From Deltaproteobacteria bacterium HGW-Deltaproteobacteria-22 (lineage in GTDB: Bacteria; Myxococcota_A; Polyangia; HGW-17), in the NCBI GenBank assembly GCA_002841825.1, contig PHAZ01000005.1, forward strand, positions 1-36,563: a stretch of 36,563 nt of DNA, written 5' to 3'. This document shows, piece after piece, positions 15,347-24,400 of the stretch (position 1 is its first letter; every line of letters starts with the position of its first letter). The translations under genes and the position numbers were made by a program. The notes under the pieces were generated by a model that did not search any database, was not told where the DNA came from, and saw only the letters and a list, made by a program, of their open reading frames with translations.

Positions 15347-16503
15347 CGAAGGTAGCAGAGGGCGTCGTCCGTGCGGCGGCGGCAATCGAGGAAATCCGGC
15401 AGGGCCGCATGGTGGTGCTCACCGACCACGAGGATCGCGAGAACGAGGGTGATCTGGCCATGGCGGCCGAGCGGGTCCGTCCCGAGGACATCAACTTCAT
15501 GGCGACCCACGGCCGCGGCCTGATCTGCCTGACGATGATGCCCGACAAGGTGAAGCAACTGGGCCTGCGCATGATGGTCACCGACAACGAGAGCCCTTAC
15601 AACACAGCCTTCACGGTGTCCATCGAGGCCCGTGAGGGAGTGAGCACCGGCATCTCGGCCGCGGACCGGTCCCACACGATTCGCACCGCGATCGATCCTG
15701 CCTCGGACGCACGTCACGTCATCTCCCCCGGGCACGTCTTCCCGCTGCGCGCGCAGACCGGCGGCGTGCTGGTGCGGGCCGGACAGACCGAGGGTTCGGT
15801 CGACCTGGCGCGGCTGGCCGGGATGCTGCCTGCGGGCGTGATCTGCGAGATCATGAACGAGGACGGCTCGATGGCGCGCCACGACGACCTGCGCCGCTTC
15901 TGCGAGAAGCACAAGCTGGTGCAGTGCTCGATCTCGGATCTGGTGCAGTACCGCCTGCATCACGAGCCGCTGGTCAGCCTGTCGGCATCTTCACGGATCG
16001 AGATGACCTTCGAGGGCCAGACCCGCATGGCCGAGTTCTTCGTGTTCTCGACGCCGATCTCGCAGTTGGAGTTCCTGGCGATCCGGCTGGGCACCGTGAC
16101 CCCGGAAAAATCCGTCCTCGTGCGCATGCACCAGGGCTGCATGATCTCGGATCTGTTCAACCTGGGCGGCCCCAGCGGCAAACTGCAACTGGACCAGTCC
16201 CTGCGCCGGATCTTCTCGGAGGGCTGCGGTGTGCTCGTGTACATGCAGAACCAGAACGACTCGCTTGGAACCTGCTTCTCCCAGACGTTCGCCTCTTCCG
16301 GTAAGGAAGCGCCTTCGGGTGATTCGTCGGACGCGGCAGGTGGTGCTTCCGCCGCCCACCGCGACACCAACTATGGCCTGGGCGCACAGGTGTTGAAGTA
16401 CCTCAACGTCGGCCAGATGCGGCTGATGACCAACTCCGATCAGCGCTTTCACGGCATCCGGGCCTACGGGCTCGAGGTCGTGGAGCGGGTGCCTCTGGGA
16501 TGA
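15343..16503 (+). CDS. ribBX: Dihydroxybutanone-phosphate synthase with degenerate GTP cyclohydrolase II domain (RibBX-type)
   Basis: The product has 386 residues. The N-terminal RibB domain (1-205) is intact: [10 protein letters not shown] (29-38), HGRGLICL (56-63), [11 protein letters not shown] and [19 protein letters not shown]; it converts ribulose 5-phosphate to dihydroxybutanone phosphate. The C-terminal RibA-like domain (210-386) keeps the ends of the family ([20 protein letters not shown] and [11 protein letters not shown]) but the zinc site has changed: Cys266 remains, while the two cysteines expected about 11-13 residues later read Gly-Pro-Ser (276-278). The QEGRGIGL segment has become QNDSLGT (304-310) and a low-complexity Ser/Gly/Ala insertion follows. 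GTP cyclohydrolase activity is therefore unlikely, as in known RibBX variants. It overlaps ribE and the next gene by 4 nt each. Confidence 0.93.
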   Translation: MTKVAEGVVRAAAAIEEIRQGRMVVLTDHEDRENEGDLAMAAERVRPEDINFMATHGRGLICLTMMPDKVKQLGLRMMVTDNESPYNTAFTVSIEAREGVSTGISAADRSHTIRTAIDPASDARHVISPGHVFPLRAQTGGVLVRAGQTEGSVDLARLAGMLPAGVICEIMNEDGSMARHDDLRRFCEKHKLVQCSISDLVQYRLHHEPLVSLSASSRIEMTFEGQTRMAEFFVFSTPISQLEFLAIRLGTVTPEKSVLVRMHQGCMISDLFNLGGPSGKLQLDQSLRRIFSEGCGVLVYMQNQNDSLGTCFSQTFASSGKEAPSGDSSDAAGGASAAHRDTNYGLGAQVLKYLNVGQMRLMTNSDQRFHGIRAYGLEVVERVPLG

Positions 16504-18317
16504 CCCAACTGAACCAGCGCCGCAAGGAGATCGTCGCCCGTACGGTCACCGTGGCCGAAGCGCTCTCCGCCATTCCCGCCGGTTCCACCGTGTTCGTCGG
16601 GACCGGGGCCGGGGAACCGCAGGGGCTGGTCGACTCCCTCGCGGACCTGGCGGTGAAAAAGAGCCTGCGGTTGCTGTTCGGTTTCTCCCTGCGCCGTCCC
16701 CCGAAGTTATCCTCGCCCGTGCCGATTTGCTCGTATCTTCATGTGGGGTACCGACAGTCCCGCGCCATGGAGGAGGGCAGCATCGACTGGCTTCCGGTGG
16801 AGTTTTCCAGCGTGCCGGCCCTGTTCGCCCGGCGGCGCATTCCCATCGATGTCGCGCTGGTCTCCGTAAGTCCCGGAGACGTCCATGGGCAGTTCAGCCT
16901 GGGCACCTCCGTGGACATCACCCGTGCGGCCGTGGAAGCCGCCTCGATGGTGATCGCCCAGATCAATCCGTTCGTGCCGCGCACCCATGGCCAGTCGTTC
17001 CTGGACTACCGGAAGATCCGGTTCTTCACACAGAAGGAGGAGCCCCTGCCGGAGGTCTTCGAGAAGAAGGACGACACCGAGGTCGAGGAGCAGATCGCCC
17101 GCAACGTGATCCGCGTGATCCCGGACGGGGCGACGCTCCAGCTCGGCTTTCCGCGCGTGCCGCGGCACCTGCTCTCCCGCATGTCCGAAAGGCACGACCT
17201 GGGAGTGCACAGCCTGCTGATCTCGGACTGGGTGATGGAGCTCGTCGAGAACGGCTCGGTCACCAACGCGCGCAAATCGTTCTCCCCTGGCAAGGTCGTG
17301 GCCGCCTGCGCGCTGGGCTCGCGCCGTTTCTACGACTATCTCAACGACTCCCCGGTGTTCGACTTCCAGACCGCCGACGTGGTGGCCGACCCGCAGGTGA
17401 TCGGAAAGAACCCGGGCTTCGTCAGCGTGCTCGACGCCGAATCCATGGACCTCCACGGGAGGGCCTGCTTCAGCAACAGCCCGTATTCCCGCCGGCTCAG
17501 CGCGTTTCTGGGCGCCGGCGGAAGCCAGCATGCCAACGGACAGACCGTGCTCGTGCTGTCCTCGCGGAACGCCTCCGGCGCCCCTGCGATCCGCCTTCAA
17601 CTCGAATCCGGCGAGATCGCCGTCCATGGCAGCGTGGCTGCCGACACCGTCGTGACCGAGCACGGCGTGGCGTTTCTGCGGGGGCGGACGATGCAGCAGC
17701 GCGCGCAGCAGCTCATCCCCCTGATGCACCCCGACGATCGCAGCGAGCTATGGTCTGTGGCGGTGGCACGCTCCTGGTTCTGTCCGGGCCTGGCGCGCCG
17801 GATGCCGGACCCCGTCTGGACGGTGCAGGGGCCGGAGGTCCCGCTGGATTCCTTTTCGGTCCGCACGGCCCACATCCAGGACTTCGAGGCGGCGCGCCGC
17901 TTTCATTACTCGCTGCCGCAGACGGATCTGAACCTGCGCTTCTTTGATCACGAGATGGACCTGGATAAATATTTACTGGATGCCCTTTCCCACACCGGAG
18001 CCCAGATGTTTTTTGCCCACAGGTTCGAGGCCGACGAGGAGACCATCCTCGGGGTCGCCGAGTGCCATGTCGATCCGGCCACGGGCGAAGGAGAGATCTC
18101 CCTGATCGCTCATCCGCTGTACCGCCGGCAAGGGGTGGGCCGGGGGCTTGTGTCGGCGATGACCGCCTGGGCGGCCTCCCATGGCGTCAAATGTCTGGGC
18201 GCCGAGGTACTGGTCTCCAATGTCCCCATGCTTCAACTGATGCGGCGCTGCGGCTGGACCCGGACGCCCCGGGACGGCAGCGAACTCTTCGAACTGGTGC
18301 TGCCTTTGGCGAAATGA
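16500..18317 (+). CDS. Acetyl-CoA hydrolase/CoA-transferase domain fused to a GNAT acetyltransferase
   Basis: The product has 605 residues. Residues 1-440 match the acetyl-CoA hydrolase/4-hydroxybutyrate CoA-transferase family (GTGAGEPQGLVDSLAD, HGQFSLGTSVDITRAA, FSPGKVVAACALGSRRFYDYL, VVTEHGVAFLRGRT). The motif that normally reads His-Thr-Glu-Met, with the catalytic glutamate, reads His-Ser-Leu-Leu here (237-240), so ordinary CoA transfer through a glutamyl thioester is doubtful. Residues 450-605 are a GNAT domain with motif A (HPLYRRQGVGRGL, 538-550). This fusion exists as a recognised family; the real substrate is unknown. Its ATG overlaps the ribBX stop by 4 nt, so it is translated with the riboflavin genes. 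Confidence 0.88.
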   Translation: MTQLNQRRKEIVARTVTVAEALSAIPAGSTVFVGTGAGEPQGLVDSLADLAVKKSLRLLFGFSLRRPPKLSSPVPICSYLHVGYRQSRAMEEGSIDWLPVEFSSVPALFARRRIPIDVALVSVSPGDVHGQFSLGTSVDITRAAVEAASMVIAQINPFVPRTHGQSFLDYRKIRFFTQKEEPLPEVFEKKDDTEVEEQIARNVIRVIPDGATLQLGFPRVPRHLLSRMSERHDLGVHSLLISDWVMELVENGSVTNARKSFSPGKVVAACALGSRRFYDYLNDSPVFDFQTADVVADPQVIGKNPGFVSVLDAESMDLHGRACFSNSPYSRRLSAFLGAGGSQHANGQTVLVLSSRNASGAPAIRLQLESGEIAVHGSVAADTVVTEHGVAFLRGRTMQQRAQQLIPLMHPDDRSELWSVAVARSWFCPGLARRMPDPVWTVQGPEVPLDSFSVRTAHIQDFEAARRFHYSLPQTDLNLRFFDHEMDLDKYLLDALSHTGAQMFFAHRFEADEETILGVAECHVDPATGEGEISLIAHPLYRRQGVGRGLVSAMTAWAASHGVKCLGAEVLVSNVPMLQLMRRCGWTRTPRDGSELFELVLPLAK

Positions 18318-18374
18318 TCCTTGCACGGAACCGGTTGAGCCGGTAAGAATCACTGGGAGGAATAAAAAACGGAA

Positions 18375-19304
18375 GTGAACGGGCTTTCAACTTCTCTGCG
18401 ATTTTCAAGGAAAAAGCGACAGGACCGCTGGGTCGGCTGGTCGATTTTCCTGTTGCTGGCCCTTGTTGTGCACGCCGCGGTGCTGATCACCCTGGCGTTT
18501 TTGCCCGACCGGCCCGATCCCGAGAAGAAGAAGAAGTCCCCGTCGGCCAGGCAGCATGTCGTGAAGTTGCAACGGCCGCCCGCGAAGAATCTGGAGAAGC
18601 CCAAGCCCGGCGAACTTGTCTCCACGGAGGATCGCCGGGCCGAGAAGAACATGGTGAAGCCGGAGCCCCACACGAAGCCGGTCCCGTCGCGGCCGCGCCA
18701 TCAGCCACGACCGAGGCAGGTGACCCCCATCGTTCCGCCGGTTCCGCCGCCGGTTCCCATGGCCGAGACACCCGACAAGCCAGCCCTGGCCGTGGAGAAG
18801 CCCGCACCCATGGAGGCCGAGTCCGCGCCGACGCCGGTGAAACTGTTTCCGACGGCCGAGGAGGCCGAGCGCATCCTGGGCATCACGCCGGCGGCGCCCC
18901 CTCCGGACGTCTCCTCGGGTCGCGAGAACTCCATCAACTCCCACAAATGGATGGGCGCGAGCTTCTTCCTGCGGGTGCGCGAAGCGGTGGCCCAGGCGTG
19001 GGATCCGGAGAAACCCTACCGGGCCAACGATCCCGACGGCACCGTCTACGGCTACAAAAACTGGTTCACCGTGCTCTCGATCACGCTCGACGCCAACGGC
19101 CGCCTCATCGAGCCGATCATCATCTCGCAGCCTTCGGGTCTGCGCTTTCTCGATCTCGAGGCCATGCGCGCGGTACGGGCAGCGGCGCCTTTCACCAATC
19201 CCCCCAAGGAGATCGTGGACCCGGCCACCGGCCGCATCAAGTTCCGCTTCGGCTTCCTCGTCGAGGTCAACGCCGGCCTGAACTTCAGGATGTTCAGGTT
19301 CTGA
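18375..19304 (+). CDS. TonB-like inner-membrane protein
   Basis: The product has 309 residues. A basic N-terminus precedes one membrane segment (about 21-43), then a Pro/Lys/Glu-rich periplasmic linker (about 47-170) and a TonB-type C-terminal domain (about 195-309). This layout is typical of TonB-family and gliding or energy-transduction proteins of Myxococcota. No ExbB/ExbD genes are next to it. The start is GTG 18375, since a stop lies in frame 12 nt upstream; GGGAGG is 13 nt away, a long spacing. The gene follows the fusion protein after 57 nt and may be in the same transcript. Confidence 0.82.
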   Translation: MNGLSTSLRFSRKKRQDRWVGWSIFLLLALVVHAAVLITLAFLPDRPDPEKKKKSPSARQHVVKLQRPPAKNLEKPKPGELVSTEDRRAEKNMVKPEPHTKPVPSRPRHQPRPRQVTPIVPPVPPPVPMAETPDKPALAVEKPAPMEAESAPTPVKLFPTAEEAERILGITPAAPPPDVSSGRENSINSHKWMGASFFLRVREAVAQAWDPEKPYRANDPDGTVYGYKNWFTVLSITLDANGRLIEPIIISQPSGLRFLDLEAMRAVRAAAPFTNPPKEIVDPATGRIKFRFGFLVEVNAGLNFRMFRF

Positions 19305-19356
19305 TTGCAAAAAAAGAAGAAAGAGAACCACGGAACACGTGGACGTGTGTTTCCAC

Positions 19357-19384
19357 TTGAAGCACGCTTCGGGGACGTGATACT
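19357..19384 (+). promoter_or_regulatory. Possible promoter of the POT transporter gene
   Basis: TTGAAG (19357-19362) and GATACT (19379-19384) are separated by 16 nt, with a predicted start near 19391 and a leader of about 45 nt. The surrounding 130-nt gap also holds short inverted repeats such as GAAGC/GCTTC (19359-19370). Confidence 0.3.
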
Positions 19385-19435
19385 TTTCACGCGACATTTC
19401 GTACGTGGCCACCCACTTTCCCAAGCGAGGTCCGC

Positions 19436-20776
19436 ATGTCGTTTACCGTTTCGTCGTTCAAGGAATTTCCGAAGGTCTTCTGGACCGCCAACCTGACCGA
19501 GTTGTTCGAGCGGGCAGCCTATTATGCCATGGCCTCGTTTCTGGTGCTTTACCTGCAGCAGATCGGGCTGGGCAATTACTGGCCGAGCACTCTCAACGGC
19601 CTGTTGTGGTTTCTGGTGTACTTCCTTCCGATCCTGTCGGGCTCGCTGGCGGATCACTTCGGTTTCCGCCGCGCGCTGGTGCTGGCGTTTGTCCTGCTCA
19701 CCATCGGATACGCCTTCGCAGGCGCTCCGGTTTGGACCGGTCTTGCGGAGCTCAATCCCGGAATTGCCAAGGACGCGCCGCTGACGGCCGGGCCGGGCGT
19801 GGTTTTCCTGGCGGCCTGCGCGCTGTTCTTTATCGGCCTGGGCGGTTCCATCATCAAGCCGTGCATCTCCGGCACGGTGCAGAAGGCCAGTCCGGTCAAG
19901 CTCGTCACCCTGGGCTTCGGCCTGTTTTACATGGTCATCAACATCGGCAGCCTGTTCGGCCGCGGTGTGAGCTACTACGTCCGCATCAACTCGAACCTCT
20001 CCTACATCTTTGCGGTCTCCGGCGCGATGGCCTTGCTGGCGATGTTCGCGGTGCTGTTCACCTACGAGGAGCCGCCCGTGCATGCGGACGCCCCGAAGAA
20101 GGACATCAAGAAGACCCTGCTGAACATGTTCCTGGTGCTGCGACAGACGCGCTTCGTGGTGTTTCTGGCGCTGATGACGGGCTTCGCCTTCCTGTACCAC
20201 CAGGTCTACAACATCATTCCGCTGTACCTGAGCAAGTTCGTCGAGGACAGGCCCCCGGTGGAACTGTACACCATGGCCAATCCGGTCGTGATCGTGCTCT
20301 TCCAGTTGATGATCACACGCTTCTTCGGCCATATGAGACCGATCCGGTCGATCATCATAGGTACCCTGATCATCTCCGGGGCCATGCTCATCAACATCAT
20401 TCCGCTGGCCCTGTCCATGGACCTGCGCACGGCCGTCTTCGCCTCCCTGCCGCTGGGCGGGCTCATAGCGATCGCGACCGTGGCCATGATCGCGTTCGGC
20501 GAACTGTTCGAGGCGTCGCGGCTGTTCGAGTTCATCGGCCGGCTCGCGCCCAAGGGGCAGGAAGGGCTGTACATGGGCTACGCCAACCTGCCGATGGCGC
20601 TGGGCAGCCTCATCGGTGGTCCGGTGGGCGCCTACATCTTCAATGACGTGATGGTCCGGCAGGGCCGTCAGGAGTTGGGCTGGATCATGCTCGCCTGCAT
20701 CGGCGTCGTCGCGGCCGCAGGCATCTGGATCTACGCGCTCTGGCTTGACCGCATGGAAGCCCGCGAAGCCGTCTGA
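19436..20776 (+). CDS. POT-family (PTR2) proton-coupled transporter
   Basis: The product has 446 residues, a little short for the family, with about 12 hydrophobic segments. The first helix has a variant of the POT ExxERxxYY signature (TELFERAAYY, Glu22, Glu25, Arg26, Tyr29), and the second signature FYMVINIGSLFG lies in the fifth helix, so it belongs to the proton-dependent oligopeptide transporter branch of the major facilitator superfamily. It would bring di- or tripeptides or related solutes into the cell using the proton gradient; the exact substrate cannot be read from the sequence. ATG 19436 begins right at the family start. It ends 8 nt before a convergent gene, with no obvious terminator between. 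Confidence 0.87.
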   Translation: MSFTVSSFKEFPKVFWTANLTELFERAAYYAMASFLVLYLQQIGLGNYWPSTLNGLLWFLVYFLPILSGSLADHFGFRRALVLAFVLLTIGYAFAGAPVWTGLAELNPGIAKDAPLTAGPGVVFLAACALFFIGLGGSIIKPCISGTVQKASPVKLVTLGFGLFYMVINIGSLFGRGVSYYVRINSNLSYIFAVSGAMALLAMFAVLFTYEEPPVHADAPKKDIKKTLLNMFLVLRQTRFVVFLALMTGFAFLYHQVYNIIPLYLSKFVEDRPPVELYTMANPVVIVLFQLMITRFFGHMRPIRSIIIGTLIISGAMLINIIPLALSMDLRTAVFASLPLGGLIAIATVAMIAFGELFEASRLFEFIGRLAPKGQEGLYMGYANLPMALGSLIGGPVGAYIFNDVMVRQGRQELGWIMLACIGVVAAAGIWIYALWLDRMEAREAV

Positions 20777-20784
20777 GCTGCCCT

Positions 20785-21363
20785 CTAGAACATGTAATGG
20801 AAAATGAAGTGCATGCCGACGGGGAAGTAGATCTCGAGGCCGCTCTCTGAGCCGATGGAGGGACCGAAGCCCGCGAAGACGCCCACCCCCAGACGGAAAC
20901 TGTCGAACTCGTACATCAGGGAGGCCTTGCCCATGATGCCGCCCATGATCGCGAGATCATCATCGTTGACGTCGTTGTCGTCCCAATACCAGTTCTCCCA
21001 GTAGGAGACGCCAGCGAAGAAGCCGCCGGTGACCGAGGCGAACAACTTGCGGTCCGCCGAGATCGGGAAGTCCAGCTGGATGCCGCCGAAGCCGTACACG
21101 GCCCACTGATCATCGCAGTAGCGGGCGTCGTTGTGGCGCTGGCAGTAGTCATCGCCGGAGACGAAGTTGAGCTCGTAGGCCCAGCGACGGGAGTCCTGGC
21201 GCTGCGTGAGCATGCCGACGCCCAGGCGCACCCCGTCGACGGTGTGGGAGGCGCCACCCTGCCAGCCCAGGTCGAGGGTCAGATCAGTGCCGGCCTCGAA
21301 GGGATTGGGCTTGGGTGCGGTGGTCATCTGGAGGGATAGAAGGAAAGCGAGCAACGTGGACAT
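20785..21363 (-). CDS. Small outer-membrane beta-barrel candidate
   Basis: The product has 192 residues. A short signal-like hydrophobic N-terminus (about 1-16) is followed by a protein rich in Gly, Tyr, Trp and Asp with alternating hydrophobic and polar strands, and it ends in Phe, as many outer-membrane barrels do. Two cysteines sit close together (Cys74, Cys82). I do not recognise a named family. ATG 21363 has AGGAG six nt upstream. It lies 81 nt after the large lipoprotein gene on the same strand, so it may be co-transcribed with it. Confidence 0.7.
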   Translation of the reverse strand: MSTLLAFLLSLQMTTAPKPNPFEAGTDLTLDLGWQGGASHTVDGVRLGVGMLTQRQDSRRWAYELNFVSGDDYCQRHNDARYCDDQWAVYGFGGIQLDFPISADRKLFASVTGGFFAGVSYWENWYWDDNDVNDDDLAIMGGIMGKASLMYEFDSFRLGVGVFAGFGPSIGSESGLEIYFPVGMHFIFHYMF

Positions 21364-21444
21364 GGGAACTCCTAGCTCCTGCCCGGCTCAGGCCGGCCAG
21401 TTGAGGCGCCCGCAAAAGGGTGCCGGATAGAATAAGATAATTAT

Positions 21445-24400
21445 TTACTTTCCGACGATACCGGTCGGGATCGAGAAGATCTCGACATAATAACGCAGCG
21501 CGGGGTTGCCCAGGATGTCGGGCACGGCGTGGAGGTTCACGCCGTAGGTGGAGATGTAGATCTTGGAGCCTTCGATCTTCATGTCGATATAGAAGCCCAC
21601 GGAACCCTCGTAGGGCTCCTCGTTGCCGCGCAGCACGCGGATGTCCCAGTCGGTCGTGCTGACCGCGCGGTCCAGGATGCCCAGGTACATCTCCTGGGAG
21701 GTCGCGTCCTGCCAGGCCAGGAAGATCTTGGACGAGGCGATGGCGATGCGGGCATCGGGGCCGAAGTAGTGCTGCACCGGCATGGGCAGGCCGTCGTTGT
21801 TGATGCCGTCCTCGGGACGGAAGCCGTCGTCGAGCAGCGTCTGGGCGACCTCGGAGGTCGTCAGGTTCAGGACGCTGTACCACAGGGAGCGCTGCAGGGA
21901 ATCCTGGTACACGAAGTGGATCAGGTTCTCGTCGGTGGGATCGACGGCCATGGTGCAGAACAGGCCCAGCGGCAGCTCGCCCTCGACGCCGCCGGCGACG
22001 ATCTGTGCCGGAGCGAAGGCGCCGCCGGCTTCGGCCTGATAGGAGAACTTCAGCGCGCCGGCGTACTGATCGAACCAGGCGACCGCGGCGCGTCCGTCAA
22101 CGAAACGGTCCAGCGCGATGAAATGTCCTGTGCCGTCGGGCCAGTCGGGCAGCGGGGCGTCGATGGCCGGCAGCGGATATTCCACGGTGTCGACGGTGAG
22201 GATGTCCCAGTCGGAGGCGGCCGTGGGGACCGGCACGCGGGCCTGGGCGAACCGCACCTCGGAGGCGAGGTTGGAGTTCACCGGCAGGTTGTTGACCGCA
22301 TAGGCCACGCCCGGGGCGCCGTCGGTGGTGCGGACGTCGAGCTTGTTGAAAAGGCCCGCGTTGCCGAGATCGCCGGACTCGGGATCTCCGGCATTGTCGA
22401 GGTCGTAGTGGTTCCAGGTGATCGTGTCCAGGCCCGTGGCGTCGAGGGTGTAGGAGATGCGCACGGAGCCGGTGGTGCGGTTGTGGTGCGCGATGATCGG
22501 GGTTCCGGTGCTCAGTTTCGCGACCGAGGTGTAGGCGCCCACATCGGTGCCCCTGGCGTTGATGCCGCCGCGGACCTCGGAGGAGGGGAGCACCACCGGA
22601 CCGTCGGGCACGCCGTCGACGAAGAACCAGTCCTCGGGGCGGATGCGCGCAGGCTCGTTCTCGGACGGGATGATCGTGGTGACCATCAGGTCGCCGTAGG
22701 TCGTGTTGTAGGAGCCCACCCAGGCGAGCTGGCCGATGACCGCGAAGGAGGCGTACGGGCCGGGGATGCCCCAGGGGATGTCGTTGACGCACTCGCACTG
22801 GCCGCCCATGCACAGCGGAATCTCGTTGTCGGGGCAGGACACGCCGGCGCAGTCATCGTCCCAGAAGCAGGTGGGCGTGTCGTTCTTCTTGTTGCCGCTA
22901 CCGTCGGCGCAGCCGATCAGGCCCATGGACACGACCGCGGCCAGCACCATCGCGGCCAGCGGAAAAAAACGGGGGCGGAACCTCCGCATGCGCGCGCCCA
23001 GGAGCACCGCACCCAGCAGCAGGAACAACGGCCAGGTGGAGCCCTTGCCGCGGGTGCCCGCGGAGGTGGCGCACATGAAGAATCCACCGGAACTGTCCTT
23101 CTCCACGGGAACGGCCAGGATCTGGTTGAGGTCCACAGCGGTCTCGGAGACGTTGCCGGCCTCGTCACGGAGGCGGACGATGAGCTCGCCGTCCCCGGCG
23201 TAGGCGCGGGCGGCCGACAGGGAGATGCTCTCCACGGCGGCCCAGGTGGTGAAGGAGCCCGAGCCCTTGCCGAAGGAGACCTCGATGGCTTCACGGCCGG
23301 AGACGAAGTCCACCGCGCCCGGGAAGAAGCGCTGGCCGGCCACGTAGGGGATCGCCTTCGGAGGCAGCGTGTCGAGGATGGCGGTCAGGATGACCGGCTC
23401 CAGGTTCAGGCTCTCGGGGGAGCCGGCGCGGCGTCCGCGGATCTTCACGATGTGTTTGCCCTGCAGGAACAACTGCAGATCGCCGATGACGAGCTGGTTG
23501 GTGCGGGCGAACGGCGTGTAGGCGCCGCCGTCGAGGCTGTACTGGTACTCGGCGGCTCCGGCGCCGTCGGTGGGAGTCAGGTCGATCACGAGCTCGGGGC
23601 GGGCGTCGTCGCGGCCCTGCAGCGTGGCGCGCAGGCGCTCGGGGGCGTAGGTGCGGGCAGTCTTCAGGGAGGCCTCGAAGGTGTGCGGGAGCACGGCGCT
23701 CTTCTGGCCGGGCAGCACGGACACGATCTTGGCGATGATCAGGGCCGCGTCGGCGGTGACCGTGGGTTTGAACTCCAGGTGCGAGAGACGGACCACGCGC
23801 CACACCAGGTAGTCACCGTTCTGGTTCATCTTGGTGATGTCGTAGGTGGGCATCGGGATCGGCTGCAGGGCACCACTCATCATCGGCATGATCATGCCCA
23901 GGATGCTCGGGAAGATCGCGGCTACGTCCTCGGGGTTCTCGCGGATCAGGTCGGCGTTGGTGACGCGGGCGGTGATCTGGGAGGCGTCCACCGGACGCAG
24001 CACCGGCATCACCGTCACGTTGTTGGTGAGCGGATCGACGCCTTCCTCGAGGTCGATCTGGAGGTGCATGTCCAATGCCATGGTGAGGGCGCGGGCATAG
24101 CGGCCGTTGACGAACGGATACACATCGATCTGGAAGTCGCGCATGAACACGTCGATGAGCGGGGTCTCGGTGCCAGTGCCCTGGCCAATGGTGAACTCCA
24201 GCGCGGTCTGGGGCCGGATGACCAGTTGCAGCGGGGCGTCACCCACGGTCGGATCGATCAGTTCGGCCAGCGACGGGATCATCACCGAGAAGGCGCCGAC
24301 TTTCAGCAGAGGGCTCTGCTCGGTGCCCACGGTCAGGCACAGCGTGCCGCTGTTGACCAGGTGGAAGCCCAGCAGGTTCAGGAAGTCCTTGGTCAGGGCG

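Noticed and set aside
18321-18349. Promoter TTGCAC-17-TAAGAA for the TonB-like gene
   Set aside because: The predicted start would fall on the ribosome binding site itself, and the upstream gene ends only a few bases away, so co-transcription is at least as likely.
20777-20784. Terminator between the convergent transporter and barrel genes
   Set aside because: The gap is only 8 nt and no hairpin is seen at the junction.
22955-22990. A frameshift at the run of seven A bases as explanation for the fused lipoprotein
   Set aside because: Deleting one base brings a stop within about 20 codons and leaves a weaker second signal peptide, so it is possible but not better than the in-frame junction; kept only as a check on read quality.
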